64,000 nt of DNA from Oscillospiraceae bacterium (GCA_015065785.1 SVPR01000005.1:62001-126000), one strand, 5' to 3'. Numbered from the stretch's first letter, positions 17,873 through 27,542 are shown. The notes: generated from the sequence alone by a model not told the origin. Translations and numbers: made by a program.

Positions 17873-18955
17873 TTACTTTTTAATTTTTACAATAAATTCT
17901 GTTCCCTTGCCCACTTCGCTCTGAACGATTATTTCGTAGCCGTTTCTTTCAGCAATTTTCTGAACAAGAGCAAGCCCTAAGCCATTACCCTCTTCTGCGT
18001 GAGAGGTGTCGCCCTGGTAAAATTTATCGAAAATCTGCTTTTTGGTTTCTTCGTCAAATCCGCAACCGCTATCCTTTACTCTTACTTCAATAAATTCATC
18101 ATCAGAAGTCTGAATCAATGAAACCTTACCGCCATTTTCAGTAAATTTAAAGGCATTTGAAAGAAGATTGTGCCAGATAACATCTAAAAATGCAAAATTC
18201 TCATTAACTATTACTCTGTCTTCCATTTCAACAAAGAAATCAATATTTTTTTCTTCCCACACCTCTTCAAATGACAAGGCACATTCAGAAAGCTGACGGC
18301 ATAAATCAAACTCACTTTTTTCAGGCAGAATTTTTCTGTTTTCAATTTTACTGAGCCTTAAAATATTTGTAACTAAATCTGAAAGCTTTTCTGTGCTTTC
18401 AATAACGGTTTCAATATATTCTTCACGCATTTTTTCGGGCAAATTTTTATCCTTTAACGCCGTTGTGTAATTGTTGATTACTGCAAGTGGCGTTTTTATT
18501 TCGTGAGAAACATTTGAAATAAAATCATCCTTTAATGATTCAATACTGTTTAATTCCGCAACCATTGTGTTAAAATCACGGAACATAATATTTATGTAAG
18601 AATTATCTTTAAGACCTTCGTCAAGGTCGATTTTTACAGAGAAGTCACCTTTTGCAACCTTTCTTGTTGCCTCACTTATTTTTCTCAGATGCTTACTGTA
18701 ATTTATTTTAATTATATACAAAATCAATCGGTAACTAAGAATTGCCATCAGTATATAATACAAAATAAAGGGGATTCCAAATCTTGAAAAAAATGTTTCT
18801 ATATTAAACTCAAACATAAGCGGTGGAATCAGAGCAATAACCAACGCCGTTAAAACCGCTACAATATAACCTCTTATAGAAAAGAACGAAACCTCTTCGA
18901 GCAAAGGAACCTGAACAGTCTTTTTATTTGCTTTACGACTTTTTAGTATTTTCAT
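17873..18955 (-). CDS. Sensor histidine kinase with minimal sensor loop
   Basis: The 360-residue kinase has two membrane helices (about 29-49 and 59-81) separated by only some ten residues, so it has almost no extracellular sensor domain. A HAMP-like linker follows, then the HisKA box FISNVSHEIKTPLAV with phosphorylated His151, and the ATPase motifs NAFKFTENGG, DSGCGFDEE and GNGLGLALVQ. It overlaps its response regulator gene by four bases. The very short loop resembles intramembrane-sensing kinases that watch envelope stress or transporters. Confidence 0.93.
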   Translation of the reverse strand: MKILKSRKANKKTVQVPLLEEVSFFSIRGYIVAVLTALVIALIPPLMFEFNIETFFSRFGIPFILYYILMAILSYRLILYIIKINYSKHLRKISEATRKVAKGDFSVKIDLDEGLKDNSYINIMFRDFNTMVAELNSIESLKDDFISNVSHEIKTPLAVINNYTTALKDKNLPEKMREEYIETVIESTEKLSDLVTNILRLSKIENRKILPEKSEFDLCRQLSECALSFEEVWEEKNIDFFVEMEDRVIVNENFAFLDVIWHNLLSNAFKFTENGGKVSLIQTSDDEFIEVRVKDSGCGFDEETKKQIFDKFYQGDTSHAEEGNGLGLALVQKIAERNGYEIIVQSEVGKGTEFIVKIKK

Positions 18956-19623
18956 TTGAGTACCGCCTTGTAGCCAAGACCGTGAATTGTGATTATTTTA
19001 AAATCCTCACAAGCTGAGAATTTTTCTCTTAATTTAGTAATATAAACATCTACCGAGCGAAGACTCGTGCTACCATCAACACCCCAGAATTCATCAAGAA
19101 GCTGTGAGCGTGAAAATGTCTTTTTAGGATATGACAAAAGCTTATAAAGAATATTGAATTCTCTTACTGTTACCGGCACCTCTTCGCCATTTATCATAGC
19201 TGACATTTCATCTGCATCAAGCACTAAAGAGCCGACTGTTATTTTTTTGTCTGAAACAATATTTGCACGGCGCAAAATTGCCCCCACTCTTAAAATCAAT
19301 TCATCTAAATCAATAGGCTTTACCATATAGTCATCAACACCCAGTTTAAAGCCCCTTTCTTTAGATGCATAGTCATCCTTTGCAGTCATAAATAACACAG
19401 GGATATTCTTATTTACTTTTCTGACATTTTCTAAAAATGCAAAGCCGTCTGTTTTAGGCATCATAATATCTGAAATTATCATATCATATAAGCTGTTATA
19501 CATAACATCATAAGCTTCTTCAGCTGTTGCACAACCCTTTGCAGAGTAACCGTGTTTTTCAAGATGAGCACAAACAATCTGATTGAGCTTTACATCGTCT
19601 TCAACAACTAAAATATTTACCAT
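18952..19623 (-). CDS. OmpR/PhoB-family response regulator
   Basis: The start at 19623 is chosen because an AGGGGTG site lies upstream and the protein then opens directly with the receiver domain (MVNILVVEDD). It has 223 residues, with phosphoacceptor Asp52 in SDIMMPKTDG, the conserved lysine in DDYMVKP, and a C-terminal winged-helix domain ending in KIITIHGLGYKAV. It is the partner of the kinase at 17873-18955. The divergent exported protein gene at 19845 is a natural candidate target. Confidence 0.93.
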   Translation of the reverse strand: MVNILVVEDDVKLNQIVCAHLEKHGYSAKGCATAEEAYDVMYNSLYDMIISDIMMPKTDGFAFLENVRKVNKNIPVLFMTAKDDYASKERGFKLGVDDYMVKPIDLDELILRVGAILRRANIVSDKKITVGSLVLDADEMSAMINGEEVPVTVREFNILYKLLSYPKKTFSRSQLLDEFWGVDGSTSLRSVDVYITKLREKFSACEDFKIITIHGLGYKAVLK

Positions 19624-19652
19624 TCTGAACACCCCTTTTCTTAGACAAAAAT

Positions 19653-19681
19653 ATTTTACCATATATTTAAAGTTATAGCAA
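19653..19681 (-). promoter_or_regulatory. Promoter of the two-component system
   Basis: TTGCTA (19676-19681) and TAAAAT (19653-19658) are spaced 17 bases apart on the minus strand, 30 bases upstream of the regulator start. Confidence 0.55.
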
Positions 19682-19704
19682 CTAATAATTATTGTCAATT
19701 ACTC

Positions 19705-19733
19705 TTGTAATTTTTGAAAAAATGTAGTATTAT
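19705..19733 (+). promoter_or_regulatory. Possible promoter of the exported protein gene
   Basis: TTGTAA (19705-19710) and TATTAT (19728-19733) are 17 bases apart on the plus strand. An alternative -10 (TATAAC) overlaps it, and the resulting leader would be about 100 bases. The evidence is weaker than for the divergent promoter. Confidence 0.4.
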
Positions 19734-19844
19734 AACTGTATGTTTGCATTTTAATTATAATTTTTCAAGGAATTTTAACAAAAGTTTAATAAACGGTAAT
19801 TTTCCGAGAAAAATTTTTACTGATTCTGTATCAGGAGGTATAAA

Positions 19845-20792
19845 ATGTTAAAAAAATTATTGAAGCTCGCTCAAAAGGATTTATATGTTCAGGCGGTTTC
19901 TATTTTTGCTATACTGTTAAGTGTTACAGTCGTTGCAGTAGCTTATATTAAAACTACCGCTAATGATAAAAATGTTGATAACACAAACACATCATACAAT
20001 TACGAAACACTTCCACAACAAACACAATTTTCTACAAACTCGGCAATTGTGGCACCGTTAGATACAACACTTCCACAAACTGCAGCACCTAATGCCGGTT
20101 GGCAAAACACACCCGGCACACCACAGCAACAAACACCAAACGCAAACCAGGGTTCTTCTGTTTATTCCTGGAGCACACAAGAGATACTTTCTAAAATGAC
20201 TGCGGCTATTAACCAGACAAAAGCCTACAAGGGTAATTTAGCAGTTCACCACTCTGAAAGCTTCACCGCAAACATTACAGAATGTACCGGTGGTGCAATA
20301 GGTCAGCGTGTTGCTAATTCTCTTGTCGGGGCTGTTGTTAAGCCTACTGACCAGACATTAAATTTTGCTAATGGTACTGCACTTACCGATGAGGGCGAAA
20401 CAACACAGATTCTTCTTCCAAAGAACGGACAATTTTCACTTTCAAGTGCAGGTATTAAATCTGCTAAAGCGTATCAGGAGGGTGACAAAACAGTTCTTGT
20501 TGTTACACTTGTACAGGAAAATGTTAACGAAAAGACTGTTCCGCAACACAACGCAAAGGGCGTTGGTTACCTTGATGTAGCAAGTGTTGACCTTATGGGT
20601 ATGACTATAACCAATGGTGAAATTCAATATCTCGGCTCAAGCATTATGATAAAAGTAAATCAAGCTGGCTATGTAACCTACGCTAAATACACAATCCCTC
20701 TTCATGTTTACGGTGAGGGCGCAAGAGGTTCGTTAAGTGGCTACGCTGTATTTGACGGCGAACAGACTGAAATCTGGGAATTACCTCTATAA
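19845..20792 (+). CDS. Membrane-anchored exported protein of unknown function
   Basis: The 315-residue protein has an N-terminal membrane helix (about residues 15-36), a Thr/Gln/Pro-rich linker (about 45-105) and a globular domain of about 205 residues. The start is set by AGGAGG nine bases upstream. The globular part is rich in beta-type sequence, for example KTVLVVTLVQENV and IQYLGSSIMIKVN, and vaguely resembles LolA/LppX-type lipid-binding folds, but no firm family was recognised. It is divergent from the two-component system, suggesting control by it. Confidence 0.65.
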   Translation: MLKKLLKLAQKDLYVQAVSIFAILLSVTVVAVAYIKTTANDKNVDNTNTSYNYETLPQQTQFSTNSAIVAPLDTTLPQTAAPNAGWQNTPGTPQQQTPNANQGSSVYSWSTQEILSKMTAAINQTKAYKGNLAVHHSESFTANITECTGGAIGQRVANSLVGAVVKPTDQTLNFANGTALTDEGETTQILLPKNGQFSLSSAGIKSAKAYQEGDKTVLVVTLVQENVNEKTVPQHNAKGVGYLDVASVDLMGMTITNGEIQYLGSSIMIKVNQAGYVTYAKYTIPLHVYGEGARGSLSGYAVFDGEQTEIWELPL

Positions 20793-20864
20793 TATTAATT
20801 AAACAAAAATGCAAATAATCCGAGCTTTCGGAATAATATAAAAAACATAAATATTGAGATAAGG

Positions 20865-22304
20865 ATGAAAAAAATGGGTATTAAAGAGACTGCTATTAAA
20901 TTGGCTGTTAAAAAAGGCGTTAAATATCTTAAAGAAGATGTTGACGCAAACTCAATTAAGTTGATTGACAAGGGCCTTAAGCTTACAGAGGGCAAGGACC
21001 TTTACCACAATGCACTTTTAAAGCTCAGAGAAGGTATGATTGACCCTAATCACGAATGGGCAAACTTTGTTAAGCATATCATTGAATATGTTGACGCAGA
21101 TATTATTGAAAAATTAGTACCACCTTTTATGAGCGCATTTATCCGTGGTTACGAATTAAGAAAAGAAGCTCAGAAAAAATATGACTGCAACATTCCTTGG
21201 GCTATTCTTTTAGACCCTACAACTGCTTGTAACTTAAGATGCACAGGCTGTTGGGCAGCAGACTATTCAAAAGCAAGTCAGCTTACTTATGATGATATTA
21301 CAAGCATCATTAAACAAGGTAAAGAAATCGGTACTTTCGTTTACCTTTACACAGGTGGCGAGCCACTTATGAGAAAGAAAGACTTAATCCGCATCTGTGA
21401 AGAAAATCCTGAATGTCTTTTCATTTCTTTCACAAATGGTACCTTAGTTGACGATGCATTTGCTGATGATGTTAAACGCGTTGGTAACTTATTACTCACA
21501 ATTTCAATTGAGGGTAATGAAGAAACCACTGACGCTCGTCGTGGTAAGGGTACATACCAAAAGGTTATTTCTGCTATGGAAAAGCTCAAAGCACGCGGTA
21601 TTCCTTTCGGTGCTTCTCTTTGCTACACAAAAGCTAATGCAGATGTTATTGCATCTGACGAATATGCAGATTTCCTTATTGATTTAGGCGTTATTTTCGC
21701 TTGGTACTTCACATTCGTTCCTGTTGGTGCAGATGCTACAAATGAGCTTATGGCAACTGCTGAGCAAAGAGAGCTTATGTATAACCAAATCAGAAAATGG
21801 CGTTTCACTAAAGGCTCTCAAAAGCCACTCTTTACTATCGACTTCTTCAATGATGGTGAATATGTTGGCGGTTGTGTTGCCGGTGGTAAGCAATATTTCC
21901 ACATCAGTGCAAACGGTGACTGCGAGCCTTGCGTTTTCGCTCACTACTCAAATGTAAATATTAAAGAAGCAACTCTTATTGATGCACTTCAGAGTCCTAT
22001 CTTTATGGCTTACAGAGAGCGTCAACCATTCAGTTCAAATATGCTTCGTCCTTGTCCTGTTATGGACCAACCCGGTGCTCTTAAGAGAATGGTTGAGGTT
22101 TCAGGTGCTAAATCAACTGACCTTAGCTGTCCTGAACCGGTTGAAGATTTATTCAACAAAATTGTTGATGTTTCTGCTAAATGGAAAGAAACCGCAGACA
22201 GAATGGAAAAGCAATATGGCTTTACAAATGTAAGACTCAGAAGTATCAGTATTTATGACGATGCTGAAGCAAATCACATTAAAGATTACGAAGATTTTGC
22301 TTAA
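20865..22304 (+). CDS. Radical SAM protein with C-terminal cysteine-rich (SPASM-like) region
   Basis: This 479-residue enzyme has the radical SAM motif CNLRCTGCW at about residues 116-124, which binds the [4Fe-4S] cluster and S-adenosylmethionine, preceded by a 110-residue helical N-terminal extension. The GGEPL motif follows (YLYTGGEPLM). Later cysteines in GGCVAGG, GDCEPCVFAH and RPCPVMD resemble a SPASM auxiliary-cluster region. Substrates of such enzymes range from peptides to lipids, and none can be assigned. A terminator follows, so the gene is likely monocistronic. Confidence 0.85.
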   Translation: MKKMGIKETAIKLAVKKGVKYLKEDVDANSIKLIDKGLKLTEGKDLYHNALLKLREGMIDPNHEWANFVKHIIEYVDADIIEKLVPPFMSAFIRGYELRKEAQKKYDCNIPWAILLDPTTACNLRCTGCWAADYSKASQLTYDDITSIIKQGKEIGTFVYLYTGGEPLMRKKDLIRICEENPECLFISFTNGTLVDDAFADDVKRVGNLLLTISIEGNEETTDARRGKGTYQKVISAMEKLKARGIPFGASLCYTKANADVIASDEYADFLIDLGVIFAWYFTFVPVGADATNELMATAEQRELMYNQIRKWRFTKGSQKPLFTIDFFNDGEYVGGCVAGGKQYFHISANGDCEPCVFAHYSNVNIKEATLIDALQSPIFMAYRERQPFSSNMLRPCPVMDQPGALKRMVEVSGAKSTDLSCPEPVEDLFNKIVDVSAKWKETADRMEKQYGFTNVRLRSISIYDDAEANHIKDYEDFA

Positions 22305-22316
22305 TAAAACAATTAT

Positions 22317-22348
22317 AACAGGCATCGAGTTATCTCGGTGCCTGTTTT
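22317..22348 (+). terminator. Rho-independent terminator after the radical SAM gene
   Basis: The arms 22317-22329 and 22334-22346 form a 13-bp stem with one G-T pair, followed by TTTT. It lies 12 bases after the stop codon. Confidence 0.75.
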
Positions 22349-22366
22349 AAAAAGGTGTTGAAATAG

Positions 22367-23959
22367 TTGGAAAAGCTTTTAGAAAAACAATTAGAAAGAG
22401 CCAAGAATCCCGAAAGTGTAGGAATTTCTTCAAAAGTTATAAGCGAAATGCTTGAAGAAATGGAACGAGAAGAATGTGAATTACACAGCCTTATGATTCT
22501 TCGTCACGGCAAGGTTGCAGTTGAAACATATCAGGCACCACTTAAAAGTGATGATGCTCATATGGTATATTCTGTAAGCAAGAGCTTTTTAGCGACTGCT
22601 TTTGGTTTTGCTTTAGATGAAGGACTCTTGACAAAAGAAACTAAATTTCTTGATATTTTCCCTGACTACAAACCAAAAAAGAAAGATAAATATTTAGAAA
22701 AACTCACAATAGCTCACCTTGTTTCTATGACAAGTGGTAAAGCGGCATCTGTAAAAGGAAGAACAGAAAAAGACTGGATAAACCTCTTTTTAAAGGCAAA
22801 ATGGGCATTTGAGCCCGGCACAGATTGGCGTTACATAAACGACAACTTCTATGTTGCAGCGGCGGCTATCAGCAGAGTTGCAAAAATGTCTGTTACAGAG
22901 TATTTAACTCCCCGCCTTTTCCTCCCACTTGGAATAGATGTTCCCGTATGGGAAAAATCGCCTACCGGTATTGAAGCAGGTGGCTGGGGACTTTTCTTAA
23001 AAACAGAAGATATTGCAAAGCTTATTCTCTGCTATATGAACGGTGGTAAATATAACGGTGAACAGGTTATTCCTGAATGGTGGACTAAAGAAGCAACAAG
23101 TTATCATAACGATAACTCCGGTTCACAATCAAAACCCGACTGCAAAGCGGGTTACGGTTATGGCTTCTGGCGCTGTGCGGGAATGGAAAACACTTACCGT
23201 TGCGAAGGACTCTATTCACAATATGCAATTGCAATTCCTGATTACGATGCTTGCGTAATTACAACAAGCAGTAACTCAAATCTTCAACAGACACTTGATA
23301 TTATATGGAAATATATTAAAGCTTCTTTTATTGAAGAAATTGACACAGAAGCTACAGTAAAATGTGAATTAGCCCCTGAAGCACCACCTGTTGTCACAGA
23401 AAGAAGTCCTTTAGAAAAAGAAATTGAGGGCAAGGTTTACTCTTTAAGAAAGCCGATTTTTGTAAACAAAGCGGCACATTTACCTGTAAGTGCTTTGCCA
23501 ATGCCTGTTGTTTATTACCTCGAAAATCCGGGCGGTAATATGACAGATATCTCTTTCAAATTCAATGAATACGGCTTCCATTTCAGCTGGTCTGAAGATG
23601 GCGACGAAAAAAATACTATACCTGTTGGTATGAACGGCACACCTTTAAATGGCGAAATCCATTTAAGCGGTCTTACTTATAAGGTTATTTCTGACGCTCA
23701 TTGGGAGGACGAAAAAACTCTTACAATTACAATAAGAGCACTTTCCGCAGTAGCAAAAAGAATTCTCACATTCAAATTTGATGGTGACAAAATTGCTATG
23801 TACCCCGATGTTTACCCAGGTCTTGAAAAGAAAGCAAGAATTTTAGGTGACACATTAAAGAATGTATTAAAGGGTGCATATTTCCATGCGTGGATTGACT
23901 TTTTAGTGCCGAGGATGAAGAAGATACTGTTTCCGAAACACACAGGGCGCGCTCGATGA
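22367..23959 (+). CDS. Serine hydrolase of the beta-lactamase class C family
   Basis: The start is a TTG with an AAAGGTG site nine bases upstream. The 530-residue protein has the beta-lactamase/DD-peptidase fold, with the nucleophile motif SVSK (YSVSKSFLATAFG, about residues 69-72) and the Y-x-N motif in WRYINDN. The C-terminal 180 residues are an extra beta-rich region. No signal peptide is visible, so it probably acts in the cytosol as an esterase or peptidase. A real lactamase role is unlikely without export. Confidence 0.85.
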   Translation: MEKLLEKQLERAKNPESVGISSKVISEMLEEMEREECELHSLMILRHGKVAVETYQAPLKSDDAHMVYSVSKSFLATAFGFALDEGLLTKETKFLDIFPDYKPKKKDKYLEKLTIAHLVSMTSGKAASVKGRTEKDWINLFLKAKWAFEPGTDWRYINDNFYVAAAAISRVAKMSVTEYLTPRLFLPLGIDVPVWEKSPTGIEAGGWGLFLKTEDIAKLILCYMNGGKYNGEQVIPEWWTKEATSYHNDNSGSQSKPDCKAGYGYGFWRCAGMENTYRCEGLYSQYAIAIPDYDACVITTSSNSNLQQTLDIIWKYIKASFIEEIDTEATVKCELAPEAPPVVTERSPLEKEIEGKVYSLRKPIFVNKAAHLPVSALPMPVVYYLENPGGNMTDISFKFNEYGFHFSWSEDGDEKNTIPVGMNGTPLNGEIHLSGLTYKVISDAHWEDEKTLTITIRALSAVAKRILTFKFDGDKIAMYPDVYPGLEKKARILGDTLKNVLKGAYFHAWIDFLVPRMKKILFPKHTGRAR

Positions 23960-23997
23960 ATGCAGATGTAAAATTCAAATTTATATCTTTATAATTT

Positions 23998-24042
23998 TTT
24001 ACACCCTACAGAAAATTTTTAAAATTATCTGTAGGGTGTAAT
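23998..24042. terminator. Bidirectional terminator between convergent genes
   Basis: The arms TACACCCTACAGA (24000-24012) and its complement (24028-24040) form a 13-bp stem with an AT-rich loop and T-runs. It separates the serine hydrolase gene from the DUF3021 gene. Confidence 0.75.
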
Positions 24043-24050
24043 TCTATATC

Positions 24051-24467
24051 CTAATTCAAACTTTCATTCAACTTTTTTGTACATTTTCGTGTTGCCACAA
24101 AAACAATACCCCAGATTATTAAATAGCCAAGAATAAAGCAACCAGTGAATATCATTATTGGTTTAAGCGATGATTGAAGCCAACCATTGAAAAGGTAAAG
24201 TAGAATATAATCAAGGTAAAGCACAACTCCGTGAATAAGTGCGGCAGAAAATGGTGAGAGTTTATCAATAGTATAAATCACAGTAACTCCAGCGGCAATA
24301 AACGCTAATAGTGTTGATGAGAATATTCCTGTTACAACCTCACCTACTGTAAAACTTTCAACTGCACTAACTAAACCTAATATGCCATATACGATTGCTA
24401 ACACAAGCGGTCCACCAAAACAAAAACTCATTCCTCGTTTTAAAAACTCAACTACATATTTTCTCAT
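24051..24467 (-). CDS. DUF3021-family membrane protein
   Basis: This 138-residue protein has four membrane helices and belongs to the DUF3021 family, which typically sits directly after a LytTR regulator, as here (four-base overlap). In known cases the membrane partner restrains the LytTR protein and modulates its activity. This supports a small membrane-regulated transcription module. The assignment rests on size, topology and the neighbour. Confidence 0.75.
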   Translation of the reverse strand: MRKYVVEFLKRGMSFCFGGPLVLAIVYGILGLVSAVESFTVGEVVTGIFSSTLLAFIAAGVTVIYTIDKLSPFSAALIHGVVLYLDYILLYLFNGWLQSSLKPIMIFTGCFILGYLIIWGIVFVATRKCTKKLNESLN

Positions 24468-24901
24468 TTTATTAGCCTCCTTTTAACTTGTGGCAAACAT
24501 CTTCTTGAAATATAATCATTATAACCTGACTTAAATTCAACATTAACTCCACCACTGTAAGTTGATATAAATTTTTTAATTCTGTTGATATTTGCAACTG
24601 ACGATTTATTGATTCTGATAAAAGAGCTGGTAAGTATTTTTTCAACTTCGTAAAGACGATTTTTTATTAAGAATTTTCCGTTTTCTGTTATTGCCCATAC
24701 CTTGTTGTCAATAACCGTTACACACTCTATATTTTTTATTTCTAATATAACAGTTTCGTCTTCACCAAAAGCGACAATTTTATTTTCACCAACATATTCT
24801 TTTACAAGGTTTTCTATTCTGTCAGTTAGTTCGTTGGATTTTTTCACTCTTGCAGTTATCAGTTCTTCATTTTCTTCATCAATTATCAGTTGAAACTTCA
24901 T
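24464..24901 (-). CDS. LytTR-family DNA-binding regulator
   Basis: The start at 24901 is preferred because AAAGGAG lies eight bases upstream; an in-frame ATG 18 bases earlier lacks a site. The protein has 145 residues. The C-terminal 100 residues form a LytTR domain (IECVTVIDNKVWAITENGKF, then SSFIRINKSSVANINRIKKF and RRCLPQVKRRL). The N-terminal part lacks a receiver domain. It is coupled to the DUF3021 gene and probably regulates that operon and a few targets. Confidence 0.85.
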   Translation of the reverse strand: MKFQLIIDEENEELITARVKKSNELTDRIENLVKEYVGENKIVAFGEDETVILEIKNIECVTVIDNKVWAITENGKFLIKNRLYEVEKILTSSFIRINKSSVANINRIKKFISTYSGGVNVEFKSGYNDYISRRCLPQVKRRLIK

Positions 24902-25000
24902 TTCATCAACTCCTTTCATTTTTGTTATATCATATTTTTTCTTATTTGTGTGAAATTTAAAGCAACTGGTTGGTTTTTAAATACAAGCGGTAAAAAAATA

Positions 25001-25037
25001 TCTCTCCACAGTATTTTGAGAAAATACTGTGGAGAGA
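25001..25037 (-). terminator. Rho-independent terminator of the glycosidase operon
   Basis: A perfect 17-bp stem (25001-25017 with 25021-25037) with a three-base loop is followed on the minus strand by ATATTTTTTT. It lies seven bases after the stop of the GH3 gene. Confidence 0.9.
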
Positions 25038-25043
25038 ATATCT

Positions 25044-27521
25044 TTAGATATTATTCAAAAGTTCCGGCAAGCCTTTAATTACACTTGGCAAAGCCTTAAC
25101 AATAAGCTTAATAATACCCCATGTTAATGGCTCTTTATCGTTGAGAATGTCAAGAAGTCTGTTTGCCATTTTCGGACTGAACACGCCCATTGACATTGAA
25201 ATAAAGTTCTTAACAGGTGTCTGAACTGCAATAGCATAAGCCATACCGTCAGTACCGATAAGCTTGCCAATAAGGTTGCAAATCTTTTTACCGTTCTTAC
25301 CCTGGCAAGAATCTTCAAGTGTATTTGCGAATGTAAGATTCGGATAATCTACAACATTCTTTTCAGGAATTTTGTAACCTAAAAGCTTCTCAAATTGTTC
25401 GTCGGTAATATTCTTAACATCAGCATTTATATATGCAGGATACATCGCTTTCATATCAGGAACTTCTGCGGTACTGGTAGAAGTTACATTTACTGAAGAA
25501 GTAAGAAGAATATCTCTTGAAGAAGCACCAACAAGAATGTTATATTTACCGCTTTCTACATGCCAATCGTGAATTTCTACATTGTAGAATGCGAATGACC
25601 TTTTTGAAAGCTCGATTTCTACTTCTTTTTCTTCGCCTGCTTTTAAGTAAACCTTTTTAAAGCCTTTTAATTCTTTTTCTGCTCTGAAGATTTTGCTATC
25701 CTCTTTAGAAACATAAAGCTGAGCAATTTCTGCACCATCTTTATCGCCAATGTTTTTAACTTTAAATTTAACTGTGATTGTGTCAGTATCTTTAATATCA
25801 TCTGCTGAAACAGAAATATCACTATACTCAAATTTTGTGTATGAAAGACCGAAACCGAATGGGTAACGAACATCCTTTTTTGCTGTATCGTAATAACGAT
25901 AACCAATATAAATACCCTCTCTGTATTCAACAGTTGTGTTGTTGCCGGGGAAGTAATCATAGCAAGGTGTGTCTTCAAGTGCATAAGGATAAGTTTCAGC
26001 AAGCTTACCAGATGGGTTAACATCACCAAAGAGAAGGTCAACAACTGCACTACCGCTTGCTTCACCGCCTAAGAAGCTGTGAAGAATTGCTTTTGCGTTA
26101 TTTTCCCAAGGCATTTCAATTACTGCACCGCCAGCAAGAACTAAAACGACATTTTCATTTGCTGTTTTAACTGCATTGATAAGTGCAACATGCTCCGGTG
26201 GAATTCTTAAATGGCTTCTGTCAAAGCCCTCTGATTCAAAAACATCTGTAAGACCAACGAAAACTAATGCAATGTCTGCATTTTTCGCAGCTGCTACTGC
26301 TTCATTTATATATGCATCCTGTGTCTTTTTCTTGCTCTCTTTCTTTGTAAGAGCATAACCCTCAGCGTAAGTAACATTAATTCCTCGGTCGAACATTGTG
26401 TCGAAAGCATTATCAAGCTTAATCGGATTAACAAGTGAGCTACCTGCACCCTGATGACGAGGCTTTTTAGCCATCTGACCGATTACTGCATATTTTTTAT
26501 CCTTTTTAAGAGGAAGAATATCTTCTTCATTCTTTAAGAGTACCATTGAATCCTGAGCAACTTTTCTTGCGAATTCGTGGTGCTCTGCTTCGTTATATGT
26601 ATGCTCGCCTAAAACTTCTTTTGCTTTAAAGATAACATCAAGAACGCCGTCAACCATTTCGTTAAGCTGGTCTTCTGTAATTCTGCCGTCACGGACTGCA
26701 TCAGCAATCTCCCTGTTACCCTCACCATTAGAGGTTGGCATTTCAAGATTCTGACCTGCAAGAAGACCGGGAACACGCTCGTTTTCTGCACCCCAGTCAG
26801 TAACAATCATACCCTCGAAGCCGAATTCATCTCTTAAAACATCAGTAAGGAGCCATTTGTTTTCAGCACCATAAATACCATTAAGGCGGTTATACATACA
26901 CATAACAGTCCAGGGCTGTGCTTCTTTTACTGCGATTTCAAATGCTGTGAGATATATTTCTCTTAAAGTACGCTCATCTACAACAGCGTTAACTGTCATA
27001 CGACGGGTTTCCTGATTATTAACTGCGTAGTGCTTTAAAGATGTACCAACGCCCTTGCTCTGAACACCATTACAGAATGCTGCTGAAAGCTTACCGGCAA
27101 GAAGTGGATCTTCTGAAAAATATTCAAAGTTTCTGCCACAGAGTGGTGAACGCTTCATATTGATACCTGGGCCTAAAAGAACTGAAACCTTTTCTTTAAG
27201 TGACTCCTCACCTAAACGAACGCCCATCTGGTAGAGTAATTCAGGATTCCATGAGCAAGCAGTAGTTGCTGCTGTCGGGTAACAGATTGCAGGAACACCA
27301 CCTAAGAAGTTATCGCTCTTTTTTTGTTGCTCCTTTAATTCTTTTTTCTTTTCCTTATCTTTAGTGCCTACACTGTTTCTGATTCCGTGAGGGCCGTCAC
27401 TCCAGAGAATTGCAGGAATGCCGTATTTCTCAATAGAATCAGTGTGCCAATAATCTTTACCTGAACAAAAACGAACTTTTTCTTCAAGTGTCATTTGGTT
27501 TATAATATCCGCGTGTTTCAT
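25044..27521 (-). CDS. Glycoside hydrolase family 3 beta-glucosidase
   Basis: The 825-residue enzyme has a GH3 N-terminal barrel with the nucleophile Asp242 in GMIVTDWGAE and the substrate-binding KHYAVNNQE. An alpha/beta sandwich domain and a fibronectin III-like domain follow (to about residue 685). The last 120 residues are an extra, partly hydrophobic region. There is no signal peptide, so it splits imported beta-linked disaccharides in the cytosol. It is co-transcribed with the alpha-galactosidase upstream (22-base gap with a GGAGGT site), which suggests use of plant oligosaccharides. Confidence 0.93.
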   Translation of the reverse strand: MKHADIINQMTLEEKVRFCSGKDYWHTDSIEKYGIPAILWSDGPHGIRNSVGTKDKEKKKELKEQQKKSDNFLGGVPAICYPTAATTACSWNPELLYQMGVRLGEESLKEKVSVLLGPGINMKRSPLCGRNFEYFSEDPLLAGKLSAAFCNGVQSKGVGTSLKHYAVNNQETRRMTVNAVVDERTLREIYLTAFEIAVKEAQPWTVMCMYNRLNGIYGAENKWLLTDVLRDEFGFEGMIVTDWGAENERVPGLLAGQNLEMPTSNGEGNREIADAVRDGRITEDQLNEMVDGVLDVIFKAKEVLGEHTYNEAEHHEFARKVAQDSMVLLKNEEDILPLKKDKKYAVIGQMAKKPRHQGAGSSLVNPIKLDNAFDTMFDRGINVTYAEGYALTKKESKKKTQDAYINEAVAAAKNADIALVFVGLTDVFESEGFDRSHLRIPPEHVALINAVKTANENVVLVLAGGAVIEMPWENNAKAILHSFLGGEASGSAVVDLLFGDVNPSGKLAETYPYALEDTPCYDYFPGNNTTVEYREGIYIGYRYYDTAKKDVRYPFGFGLSYTKFEYSDISVSADDIKDTDTITVKFKVKNIGDKDGAEIAQLYVSKEDSKIFRAEKELKGFKKVYLKAGEEKEVEIELSKRSFAFYNVEIHDWHVESGKYNILVGASSRDILLTSSVNVTSTSTAEVPDMKAMYPAYINADVKNITDEQFEKLLGYKIPEKNVVDYPNLTFANTLEDSCQGKNGKKICNLIGKLIGTDGMAYAIAVQTPVKNFISMSMGVFSPKMANRLLDILNDKEPLTWGIIKLIVKALPSVIKGLPELLNNI

Positions 27522-27542
27522 TTTTTACCTCCAAAAGTTTAA

